Source of the DNA: UM-FILTER-47-13 sp964445195
GTDB taxonomy: Bacteria; Pseudomonadota; Alphaproteobacteria; Micavibrionales; Micavibrionaceae
Length of the DNA stretch: 64,000 nucleotides
NCBI GenBank assembly: GCA_964445195.1
Contig: CAYUKA010000008.1
Span: forward strand, 1-64,000
Reading direction: 5' to 3'
The position numbers and the translations under genes were made by a program. Of this stretch, positions 43,862 through 51,530 are shown one piece after another. How positions within the stretch are numbered: position 1 is the first letter of the stretch; each line of letters begins with the position of its first letter. The notes below the pieces were generated by a model. That model ran no database searches. It was not told the origin of the DNA and was given only the letters and a program-made list of their open reading frames with translations.

Positions 43862-45998
43862 GCGAGAGCTCCGGCGGCATCGGGGCCATGGCGACGGCTT
43901 TGCCGCGCCCGGATAGTGACGGGTTGGTCATGAAATAATCATGGGCGCAGAAATCATCGTCATCGGCGACCATCCGAGTGTAAACGCCGTCGGCGTCCAT
44001 CGTCCAGCTTTGTTTGCGGTCTTTCAGGTAAGCCAGCATGATCTGGTCGAGCACCTGTTTGTGGACGGTGGCGTTCTTAACCGGCACCAGCGTTTCGATC
44101 CGGCGGTCGAGATTACGCGGCATCAGGTCGGCCGAGGCGATAAAGACTTTTGCCTTGCGCGAGGGCATTTCAAAACCGTTACCAAAGGCGTAGATACGCG
44201 AGTGTTCCAGAAACCGGCCGATAATACTTTTGACATGGATGTTTTCTGAGAGGCCCGGAATGCCGGGGCGTAAGGCGCAGATTCCGCGTACGACCAGTTC
44301 GATCCTGACTCCGGCCTGCGCGGCCTTGTAAAGCAGGTCGATCAGATCCGGGTCGAGTAGCGCGTTCAGTTTCATCCATATCGCGGCGGGCTGGCCTTTT
44401 TTGGCGAACTTAATCTCGTTCTTGATCAGCTTGGTCAGTTTTTTGCGCAGATGCATCGGCGCGATGTTGAGCGAATTCATTTCGCTCGGCTCGGCATAAC
44501 CGGTCATGTAATTGAACATCGCCGCGGCGTCGTGACACAGCGCCTTATTACAGGTGAAAAAAGAAAGATCTGCGTAAATCCGCGCCGTGTCCGGGTGATA
44601 ATTTCCGGTGCCGAAATGGGTGTAGGTGCGCAGGCGCTGCCCTTCGCGCCGGACGACGAGGGACAGCTTGGCGTGTATCTTCAGATCAACGAATCCGAAC
44701 ACGACCTGTACCCCGGCCATTTCCATGTTGCGCGCCCAGCGAATATTGGCTTCCTCGTCAAAACGCGCTTTCAGTTCGACCAGCGCAGTGACGGATTTGC
44801 CGGCCTCGGCGGCGGCAATCAGCGCCTGGACGATCGGCGAGTCGTCGCTGGTCCGGTACAGCGTCTGCTTGATCGCAACAACGTTTGGATCGGCGGCGGC
44901 TTGGCGGATGAACTGGACGACGACATCAAAGCTCTCATACGGATGATGGACGATAATATCCTTGTGCCGGATTGCGGCAAAGCAATCGCCGCCGAAATCG
45001 CGGATACGTTCGGGAAAGCGTGAGTCGAACGGCGGGAATAAAAATTCGCGGTGCTCGTTGGTAATCAGTTCTTCGGTATCCGCAAGCCCGACCAGCCCGG
45101 CGACCTTTATAATATCGCCGGGGAACACCTTGAGTTCGGTGGCGAGAAAATCGAGAATATCCTCGCCGATATTATTGCTGACCGTTAGCATGATGACATG
45201 GCCGCGGCGGCGGCGTTTCAATGCGGTTTCAAAGGTCAGTACGAGGTCCTCGGCTTCTTCCTCAATCTCCATTTCGCTGTCGCGCAGGATGCGGAAAATC
45301 GCATGATCGACAACCTCCACCGGCGGCGGGAACAGCTTGTCGATATGTAGCATGATGAGCTGTTCGAGCAGGATATAGCGCGGATGCGTGCCGGGCAGGC
45401 GGATAAAGCGGTTCATTTGCGGCGGCAGCATGACCAGCGCTTCCAGTTCCTGATTTCTTTTGCTGTTCAAAAGTTGCAGCGCGATGGCCATGCCGCGGTT
45501 GGGAATGAACGGGAACGGGTGGGCCGGGTCGACCGCGATCGGTGACAGGACCGGGAAGATATCGTTCTCGAACTTGGTGCGCAGCCAGCTTAAATCCTTG
45601 CGGCCGAGGGTGTCGGGATCGATAATCGCGATGCTTTGCGACGCCAGCTCAAGCCGCATATTTTTCCAGGTTTGTTGCATATCGCCGATCAACTGGTTGC
45701 TGCGGACCCTGATATCATCAAGCTGCTGTTGCGGCGAACGGCCGTCATTGCTGCGCCCGGTGACACCGGCGGCAATCTGGCCTTTCAGGCCGGCCACCCG
45801 CACCATGTAAAATTCTTCAAGGTTTTTGGCGGTGATCGACAAAAAGCGCAGCCGTTCGAATAACGGGTGGCGCTCGTTATGAGCTTCCTCCAGCACACGC
45901 TGGTTGAACGCCAGCCATGACAGCTCGCGGTTGATAAAGCGCTCCGGCGCTTCCGCGATCCCTGTTGGTCTGACGGTTTTATTGCGTTTTTGCAGCAT
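43806..45998 (-). CDS. ppk: Polyphosphate kinase 1
   Basis: 730 residues. It makes polyphosphate from ATP. The N-terminal FINRELSWLAFNQRVLEEA, the phospho-His region VDLKIHAKLSLVVRR, and the HFGTGNYHPDTARIYADLSF motif are diagnostic of PPK1. It overlaps ppx and probably heads a long minus-strand transcript. The C-terminus ends in a hydrophilic QDNQEKNTEDKSA tail overlapping the ppx start. Confidence 0.95.
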   Translation of the reverse strand: MLQKRNKTVRPTGIAEAPERFINRELSWLAFNQRVLEEAHNERHPLFERLRFLSITAKNLEEFYMVRVAGLKGQIAAGVTGRSNDGRSPQQQLDDIRVRSNQLIGDMQQTWKNMRLELASQSIAIIDPDTLGRKDLSWLRTKFENDIFPVLSPIAVDPAHPFPFIPNRGMAIALQLLNSKRNQELEALVMLPPQMNRFIRLPGTHPRYILLEQLIMLHIDKLFPPPVEVVDHAIFRILRDSEMEIEEEAEDLVLTFETALKRRRRGHVIMLTVSNNIGEDILDFLATELKVFPGDIIKVAGLVGLADTEELITNEHREFLFPPFDSRFPERIRDFGGDCFAAIRHKDIIVHHPYESFDVVVQFIRQAAADPNVVAIKQTLYRTSDDSPIVQALIAAAEAGKSVTALVELKARFDEEANIRWARNMEMAGVQVVFGFVDLKIHAKLSLVVRREGQRLRTYTHFGTGNYHPDTARIYADLSFFTCNKALCHDAAAMFNYMTGYAEPSEMNSLNIAPMHLRKKLTKLIKNEIKFAKKGQPAAIWMKLNALLDPDLIDLLYKAAQAGVRIELVVRGICALRPGIPGLSENIHVKSIIGRFLEHSRIYAFGNGFEMPSRKAKVFIASADLMPRNLDRRIETLVPVKNATVHKQVLDQIMLAYLKDRKQSWTMDADGVYTRMVADDDDFCAHDYFMTNPSLSGRGKAVAMAPMPPELSLENHTQDNQEKNTEDKSA

Positions 45999-46008
45999 AG
46001 CGACCCTT

Positions 46009-46017
46009 ATTATAGCA
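46009..46017 (-). promoter_or_regulatory. Extended -10 promoter upstream of ppk
   Basis: On the minus strand TGCTATAAT lies about 11 bases before the ppk ATG, a perfect extended -10. No good -35 is seen. It would give a very short leader. Confidence 0.4.
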
Positions 46018-46172
46018 CGAAAAAACTTTATGAGAGATTGATAATGCTGCGCCGCTTCGGACGTAAAACAGCGGTCTGCACATTACGATGGTATGCATTT
46101 AAGTCATTGTAGTTGAATAAAAAAACGGCTCCCCTAACAATGGTCCCGATAATCAGAAACCTAAAGACGGGC

Positions 46173-47072
46173 ATGAGTGCCACAGGAGCTAGAGATGAAA
46201 AAACTATCCTTTACCGCGGCGTTTTGCATGTTGGCGCTGGTGCCGGTAAACACGCAGGCGATGAGTGGCGTTGTCTGATTGCGAAATTGCCGCGCAGGCT
46301 TTACAGCGATCCGTATGCGCAGCGTATCGCGCTCAATTATGTCGAAGAGCATTACCGTGACTTTGATGTCTATGAATTCGCTTTTTACTGGCTGCGCAGC
46401 GGGCATATATTTTTACTGTTCCAGGGCCGGATGAAACAGGCGCATGACACATTCGCCTCATTCCTCGACTTCGTTAGTGAAGGGGAAGACCATGCCAAGC
46501 CCCCGTTTCATTTATACAATCTGGGCCGCGAAGCCGGCTGGGTTGAGGATGCTTTTGAAGAGGCGCTGGCGGCGATTGAGACAATGTCCAAAGGCGCTGA
46601 GCGCGCTATAAAGGACAGGCGTATTGAGGCGCCTGAACAGGCCGGGCCGCCACCGGAACAGCGCGACCGCGATGCGGAACGGGCCTTACGATTACGGCCG
46701 TTATTGCTGCTGGTCGAGGATGAGCGGATGACGCAGTCTTTTATCAGGGCGCTGACTGACCCGTATTGCGACATTATCGCCGCTGATACGGTCGCCGAGG
46801 GGCGGGCGCTCTACGAAGCCTGCTGGCCGAATATGGTGTTTATGGACATCAATTTGCCGGATGGGGACGGCCAGGATTTAACGCAGCAGTTGCAGGCGCT
46901 GGATCCGCAGGCGTACATCGTGATTGTCAGCGCCAATTTATCGCGCGAGAGGGTGGAAGGGTGCCGTAATGCCGGGGCGAAAGGGTTTGTTGCCAAACCT
47001 GTCACCAGCGATAAGGAGCGGCTGATCGCCCCGATTCATAATTATAACCGCGAACGGTACCGGCAGGCTTAA
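46173..47072 (+). CDS. Receiver-domain protein with unfamiliar N-terminal domain (first of a pair)
   Basis: 299 residues from the ATG at 46173; ATG at 46140 and TTG at 46113 in the same frame are alternatives, none with a good ribosome-binding site. The N-terminal 130 or so residues form an unknown domain containing YEFAFYWLRSGHIFLLFQGR and FASFLDF, followed by a Pro/Arg-rich linker. The C-terminal receiver domain has LLLVEDERMT (acidic pair), FMDINLPDGDG with the phospho-acceptor Asp, the SA and the FVAKP lysine. No output domain follows it. It is clearly paralogous to the protein at 49816. Role inferred: two-component signalling. Confidence 0.8.
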   Translation: MSATGARDEKTILYRGVLHVGAGAGKHAGDEWRCLIAKLPRRLYSDPYAQRIALNYVEEHYRDFDVYEFAFYWLRSGHIFLLFQGRMKQAHDTFASFLDFVSEGEDHAKPPFHLYNLGREAGWVEDAFEEALAAIETMSKGAERAIKDRRIEAPEQAGPPPEQRDRDAERALRLRPLLLLVEDERMTQSFIRALTDPYCDIIAADTVAEGRALYEACWPNMVFMDINLPDGDGQDLTQQLQALDPQAYIVIVSANLSRERVEGCRNAGAKGFVAKPVTSDKERLIAPIHNYNRERYRQA

Positions 47073-47073
47073 T

Positions 47074-47994
47074 CTAATTTTCTGCCTTGATCGGGCAGAC
47101 AAAGCCGTCCGGTTTCGCGGTCACAAGTGTACAGGGCAGGCGGGCGGCGACGGTTTCCGCGGTATTGCCGATCAGAAAGCCCTGAATGCCGGTGCGGGCG
47201 ACGCTGCCCATGATGAAGATATCGGCCCTGGTTTCTGCGGCCTGTTCGACCATCATATCGGCGGCGCGGCTCTTTTTGCGGATAATCTTGTGGGTGCCGT
47301 CATCAAACCCGGCTTTGCCGATCAGGGTTTGCAGGGCGCTGTCATGGGCGTGATCAGCCTCTTCGACAAGGCGCTTAATATCTTCATCCTCCATGCCGGC
47401 AAACGGCGAGTGGCGCAAAAATTCTTCATGCTCGTAATGCCAGGATGATATCGCCGCGCATTCTCCCGCCATCTGGTTTGCCAGCATGTCGCCGGTGCCG
47501 AGAAGCTTCAGGTTCAGGTCATAGCCTGCCGGGTCTTCCGCCTGCGGATCGACGGCGACAAGGATTGAGGGCTTTTCGTCTACTGCGGCGCCGCGCTGCA
47601 GCCACAAGGTACAGGGACATTTGCGCAGCAGGCCCGCATCAAGCGTATTCAGAGTGCCTTTGGCCGATGGCGGGTCCGACGGCTTGATCAGCAGGTCGTG
47701 GCCGTTTTTCAGGACGCGCTGGACAATACGAACGAGATGCGGTTCGTCGCTTTCAAACGCGATTTCGACCGGATAGCCGGGCGCAGCGTCATTCATGCCG
47801 GCAGCAATATCATCGCGCATCTCTTTACGGAAATTTGTTTCGTAATCTGACAGGGCCTTCGGGAAGGTCTTGTAAACCACCAGGATCGTCAGCGCCGCCT
47901 CGTGGGCTTTGGCCAGCCGGGCGGCCGTCGCCAGCGCCCCTTGGTAGGCTTCGTGATTGTCGATAACACAGAGAATATTTTTATAGGCGTCCAT
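47074..47994 (-). CDS. Tandem universal stress protein (UspA family)
   Basis: 306 residues with two Usp folds. The first is at 1-140 (MDAYKNILCVIDNHEAYQGA), the second at about 145-306, ending with the ATP-binding type G-x-GN segment seen as GFLIGNTAETVAARLPCTLV. ATG at 47994 fits the GGGGGAG site 8 bases upstream; the ORF could start at a GTG at 48003 but that overlaps the site. It lies downstream of the sigma-54 activator on the same strand and converges with the 46173 gene. Confidence 0.88.
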   Translation of the reverse strand: MDAYKNILCVIDNHEAYQGALATAARLAKAHEAALTILVVYKTFPKALSDYETNFRKEMRDDIAAGMNDAAPGYPVEIAFESDEPHLVRIVQRVLKNGHDLLIKPSDPPSAKGTLNTLDAGLLRKCPCTLWLQRGAAVDEKPSILVAVDPQAEDPAGYDLNLKLLGTGDMLANQMAGECAAISSWHYEHEEFLRHSPFAGMEDEDIKRLVEEADHAHDSALQTLIGKAGFDDGTHKIIRKKSRAADMMVEQAAETRADIFIMGSVARTGIQGFLIGNTAETVAARLPCTLVTAKPDGFVCPIKAEN

Positions 47995-48089
47995 CAGCGG
48001 CACTCCCCCAGGCTATTACAATTTCACCATAAGATATATATGAACCGGGGGCGCAATGCCAGACCGCCTGTGATCGAAAATACTGAATC

Positions 48090-48101
48090 TTACGATCGTA
48101 A
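48090..48101. promoter_or_regulatory. Perfect 12-bp palindrome upstream of uspA-like gene
   Basis: TTACGATCGTAA is a perfect palindrome about 96 bases before the UspA start and just beyond the end of the sigma-54 activator gene. It may be an operator or part of a terminator region; I know no regulator for it. Confidence 0.35.
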
Positions 48102-48109
48102 ACGGTATT

Positions 48110-49510
48110 TCAGGGGCGGCTGTTCAGTTTTCTGTATAATGTTGATTTGGCGATGCCTAGCTGACGGGCGGTTTCCGTGACATTTTGGCCGCACTGGGCC
48201 AGGACGAAATCAAAATACAGCGCGTTCCACTCTTCCAGTGTGTATAACGTGCCTGTTTCCTTGAACGGGCTGATGCCGCTTGCGGCCACTGATCCTGTAA
48301 TGGCGGGTGTTGTGCCCGGCCGGCTTAAAAATGCCCGGCTTAAAAATGCAATGTCGGAAGCATTCAGCACGTCTTCATCACACAGGATCAGCGAGCGGTT
48401 GATCGTGTTTTCCAGTTCCCGGACATTGCCGGGCCAGAGATGCTCCTGCAGCGCCTGCATCGCACCGGCCGCTATTTTAGCGGTTGGGTGGTTGTTTGCG
48501 GCGGCGAAGCGCGCGGCGAAATAATCCGTTAAGGCCGGGATATCTGCCAGGCGTTGACGCAGGGGCGGCAGGGACAGGGGCAGGACATTCAGCCGGAAAT
48601 ACAGGTCTTCGCGAAACCGGCCCTGCCGGACGGTCTCTTCCAGCTGGCTGTGAGTCGCGGAGATCACCCGCACGTCCACGCTGACTGATCTATCGGCGCC
48701 GACCGGCTCGACCTCCTGTTCCTGCAGTACCCTCAGCAGCTTGACTTGTGCTGCGAGCGGCAGGTCGCCGATTTCGTCGAGGAAAATCGTGCCGCCGTCG
48801 GCTTCGCGGAACTTGCCGGGCGCTTTGCGCACGGCCCCGGTGAATGCGCCTTTCTCATGGCCGAATAACGTACTCTCGACCAGGTTTTCAGGGATGGCGC
48901 CGCAGTTAACCGCGACAAACGCCTTGCCGGCACGGCCGCTCTCTCCATGAATGGCGCGGGCCAGTACCTCTTTGCCGGTACCGGTTTCGCCGGTAATCAG
49001 AATCGGCATCGCCTGTGTCGCCGCTTTACGGGCGACGGCAATGACCGGTGCCAGAGCGCCCTCTGCGCCGATAATGTCGCTGAAGCGGGTAAAGCGCTCC
49101 GCCTGTCTTGTCAGTCTTGTCACTTCGCGGTTGAGCATACGGATGCGCAGGGCGTTGCGGGCCGATGCAACGATACGGTCGGCATTCACCGGCTTTGAAA
49201 AAAAGTCGGTTGCCCCCATCTTGATCGCCTGCGCCGCATCTTCACTGTCGGTTGTACCGGTGACCATGATCACCGGAATATCCGGATAGGCTTTGATAAT
49301 TTGCGGCAGGGCCGTTATCCCGTCCATCACCGGCATATCTATATCCAGTGTGATCATTTCTATTGAGCTGTTGCCGGGCCGGGCCAGTATCTCCAGGCAT
49401 TCGCGGCCGTTCGCGGCTTCCAGCACGCTGATATGCAGGTTATCGGCCAGGATCGCCGCGACGAGACGGCGCTGGGTTCTGTCATCATCAACAACCAGAG
49501 CGTGCTTCAT
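48110..49510 (-). CDS. NtrC-type sigma-54 activator with receiver domain
   Basis: 466 residues from the ATG at 49510 (MKHALVVDDD); an upstream 32-residue extension in frame has no homology. Receiver domain 1-120 with phospho-acceptor Asp56 (TLDIDMP), AAA+ domain about 145-380 with Walker A GETGTGKE and the sigma-54 contact loop GAFTGA (ESTLFGHEKGAFTGA), and a C-terminal Fis-type helix-turn-helix (NVTETARQLGIAKSTLYRKL). It opens sigma-54 promoters when phosphorylated. It lies divergent from the 49816 gene, whose upstream region holds a sigma-54 promoter, its most likely target. Confidence 0.94.
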   Translation of the reverse strand: MKHALVVDDDRTQRRLVAAILADNLHISVLEAANGRECLEILARPGNSSIEMITLDIDMPVMDGITALPQIIKAYPDIPVIMVTGTTDSEDAAQAIKMGATDFFSKPVNADRIVASARNALRIRMLNREVTRLTRQAERFTRFSDIIGAEGALAPVIAVARKAATQAMPILITGETGTGKEVLARAIHGESGRAGKAFVAVNCGAIPENLVESTLFGHEKGAFTGAVRKAPGKFREADGGTIFLDEIGDLPLAAQVKLLRVLQEQEVEPVGADRSVSVDVRVISATHSQLEETVRQGRFREDLYFRLNVLPLSLPPLRQRLADIPALTDYFAARFAAANNHPTAKIAAGAMQALQEHLWPGNVRELENTINRSLILCDEDVLNASDIAFLSRAFLSRPGTTPAITGSVAASGISPFKETGTLYTLEEWNALYFDFVLAQCGQNVTETARQLGIAKSTLYRKLNSRP

Positions 49511-49565
49511 GCGCAGAGTGTATGGCCGTGATGACGGCACGGCAAGGCCGCAAATGAACCGTCCT

Positions 49566-49610
49566 CGTTTCATTTTGAAAACGATGCGCCGCAATTCCCG
49601 TTTCAAAACG
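49566..49610 (+). promoter_or_regulatory. Candidate enhancer sites for the sigma-54 activator
   Basis: Two inverted repeats of like sequence: CGTTTCATTTTGAAAACG (49566-49583) and CGTTTCAAAACG (49599-49610). They lie about 55-100 bases upstream of the sigma-54 promoter and are the kind and spacing of upstream activating sequences for NtrC-type proteins. Binding is inferred. Confidence 0.5.
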
Positions 49611-49664
49611 CAACAGGCGCATGGCGCTACTTTATAAGAAATTGATATTATTTATTTTATTTTC

Positions 49665-49680
49665 TGGCACAGCCATTGCA
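49665..49680 (+). promoter_or_regulatory. Sigma-54 promoter of the 49816 receiver gene
   Basis: TGGCACAGCCATTGCA matches the -24/-12 consensus TGGCACRNNNNTTGCW at every fixed position. It is 136 bases upstream of the start at 49816 and divergent from the activator gene. Confidence 0.8.
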
Positions 49681-49815
49681 AATAGATTTCCATATAAATT
49701 GGCATCATATCAATGCCGGCCGTGTTGTGAAAACGGCCATACAGGCGAATGACCTGTTATGCGGGTTGAGATGCCCTGAGACGTACAAAAGAGCGCAAAA
49801 GCCGGAAGTCAGATA

Positions 49816-50670
49816 ATGCAAATACAAACCGATGGTATCCGCCACGATTTTATGGCGCTGATTAACGACCTGAATGCGGGTAAAGGCCGTTTCAGGCGGT
49901 GGTTGTGCGCCCATATCCATGACCCGGCCCTGGAGTATGTCGGTGCTAAGGATTCTATCTCGGCCGAAAACAGGACCGTGCTGGACTTCTACCTGAACGA
50001 TATAGACGGGACGGTTTTTTTCGCCTCGCCGACTGATATTTATATTGTCACCGAAGCGCTGGCGGTCACGGAGCTTGAGTCAATTGCCTATGATATTTGC
50101 GATTTGCTGCTCGACCGGCATTCCCTGTCGAGCCATATACGGATTTACGCGCTGTCTGAGCAGCCTGCGCCGGCCGAATTGTGCGCCGGCGGCGGCGAGG
50201 GATTTTTTCGTGAACCGCTTCTGGTTTCGTCACGGGAAATTACCGATAATGTGATCCGTTATAAGCGGGAGAGCTTCGGTCAGGGTTTTGAAACTTATGA
50301 TTCTTTGCGTCCCCGGGTTCTGCTGATAGAGGATGACAAGACCGTGTGCCGGATGGTGAAAATCGCATTGCGCGATTTCTGCCAGCTGATCACCGCGCCC
50401 AATATGAATAAAGGTCTATCCTTTTTCCTGAATGCAGAGCCGGATGTTACATTTCTCGATATCGGCCTGCCTGACGGCGATGGCCGGCAGGCGCTTGAGT
50501 TCATGCTGTGGAACGACCCGGGCGCTTACATTGTCATGTTCAGCAGCGATGATGACCCCAAGACAATTGACCAGACTATAGAGCGCGGCGCCCGCGGCTT
50601 TCTGGCCAAACCGTTTGCCAGGCACCGCATGCTCGATCACATTTATGCCGGCGCTCATGTGATGGCGTGA
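49816..50670 (+). CDS. Receiver-domain protein with unfamiliar N-terminal domain (second of a pair)
   Basis: 284 residues, ATG with GGAAG 7 bases upstream. The N-terminal part (about 1-120) contains GRFRRWLCAHIHDPALEYV and FFASPTDIYIVTEALAV followed by a helix, and seems to be the same domain as in the 46173 protein (a hydrophobic strand, a helix, and an (H/R)(L/I)Y-L end). The receiver domain spans 166-284: VLLIEDD, FLDIGLPDGDG with Asp215, and FLAKP. There is no DNA-binding domain. It probably depends on the sigma-54 promoter at 49665. A perfect terminator follows. Its partner proteins are unknown. Confidence 0.85.
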   Translation: MQIQTDGIRHDFMALINDLNAGKGRFRRWLCAHIHDPALEYVGAKDSISAENRTVLDFYLNDIDGTVFFASPTDIYIVTEALAVTELESIAYDICDLLLDRHSLSSHIRIYALSEQPAPAELCAGGGEGFFREPLLVSSREITDNVIRYKRESFGQGFETYDSLRPRVLLIEDDKTVCRMVKIALRDFCQLITAPNMNKGLSFFLNAEPDVTFLDIGLPDGDGRQALEFMLWNDPGAYIVMFSSDDDPKTIDQTIERGARGFLAKPFARHRMLDHIYAGAHVMA

Positions 50671-50754
50671 ATGAAGAAACCCGGTTAACGCACGAAATGA
50701 AAGGAGTCTGTCTGTCTCAACTCACACAACCCAACCCAGTCCTATAGTACCTTC

Positions 50755-50794
50755 ACCGGCTTTCGTGAGATGCAAGCGAAAGCCGGTCTTTTTA
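50755..50794 (+). terminator. Intrinsic terminator after the 49816 gene
   Basis: ACCGGCTTTCG (50755-50765) is the exact reverse complement of CGAAAGCCGGT (50777-50787), giving an 11-bp stem with an 11-base loop, followed by CTTTTTAT. Confidence 0.92.
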
Positions 50795-50849
50795 TCCGCC
50801 ATGCTATATGATACAAGCAGGACAGTTTAAGACTACGGGCATGGTAATA

Positions 50850-51530
50850 ATGCGCATACTTTCCATTGAAGATGACCCGGAAGTGTCCGCCTATATCAGC
50901 AAGGGACTGCAACAGGAAGGACACACCGTTGACACGGCGGCAAACGGCAAGGACGGCCTGTTCCTTGCCACGACCGAAGACTATGACGTTATGATCGTTG
51001 ACCGGATGTTGCCTGAGCTGGACGGGCTGACGATTATCAAGACATTGCGCGGCGCCGGAAACCAGACGCCGGCCCTGATTTTAAGCGCGCTCGGCGAAAT
51101 AGATGATCGCGTCAAGGGGCTGCGCTCGGGCGGTGACGACTACCTGGTCAAACCCTTCGCCTTTGCCGAGCTGATGGCGCGGCTGGAGGTTTTGGCGCGC
51201 CGCGGGCAGGGCGGCGATAACGGGCCGCAGACCAGCCTCGCTGCCGGTGACCTTGTTCTTGACATGCTGGCGCGCAGGGTCACGCGGGGCGGCAGGGCCA
51301 TTGAATTACAGTCGCGCGAATTCCGGTTGCTGGAATATATGCTCAAGCACAAGGGTCAGGTGGTGACGCGTACCATGTTGCTGGAAAATGTCTGGGACTA
51401 TCACTTCGATCCGCAGACCAATGTGATCGACGTGCATATCAGCCGCCTGCGCGGCAAAATCGATAAAGGCTATGACACGCCCCTGATCAGGACGATACGC
51501 GGTGCCGGATACATTATCGATGATGCCTGA
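50850..51530 (+). CDS. OmpR-family response regulator
   Basis: 226 residues from the ATG at 50850 (MRILSIEDDPEV); the in-frame ATG at 50841 is also possible. Receiver domain 1-115 with the acidic pair EDD, phospho-acceptor Asp in MIVDRMLPELDG, and the conserved Lys in YLVKPFAFAEL. The winged-helix domain covers 130-226 (SREFRLLEYMLKHKGQVVTR and TNVIDVHISRLRGKIDKGY). It overlaps the histidine-kinase start by 11 bases, so the two are a pair. The target genes are not known; the lipid cluster just downstream is a candidate. Confidence 0.93.
   Translation: MRILSIEDDPEVSAYISKGLQQEGHTVDTAANGKDGLFLATTEDYDVMIVDRMLPELDGLTIIKTLRGAGNQTPALILSALGEIDDRVKGLRSGGDDYLVKPFAFAELMARLEVLARRGQGGDNGPQTSLAAGDLVLDMLARRVTRGGRAIELQSREFRLLEYMLKHKGQVVTRTMLLENVWDYHFDPQTNVIDVHISRLRGKIDKGYDTPLIRTIRGAGYIIDDA

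Larger units (their letters stand above)
49511..49815 (+). other. 305-base divergent regulatory region
   Basis: Holds the two palindromes and the sigma-54 promoter listed separately, an AT-rich stretch around 49635-49665, and a hairpin GGCCGT...ACGGCC near 49718-49737 in the presumed 5' leader of the 49816 gene. No ORF of note is seen. Confidence 0.6.

Noticed and set aside
48004..48089. Sigma-54 promoter in front of the Usp gene (TGGCATTGC on minus)
   Set aside because: The GG and GC elements are too close; consensus spacing is not met.
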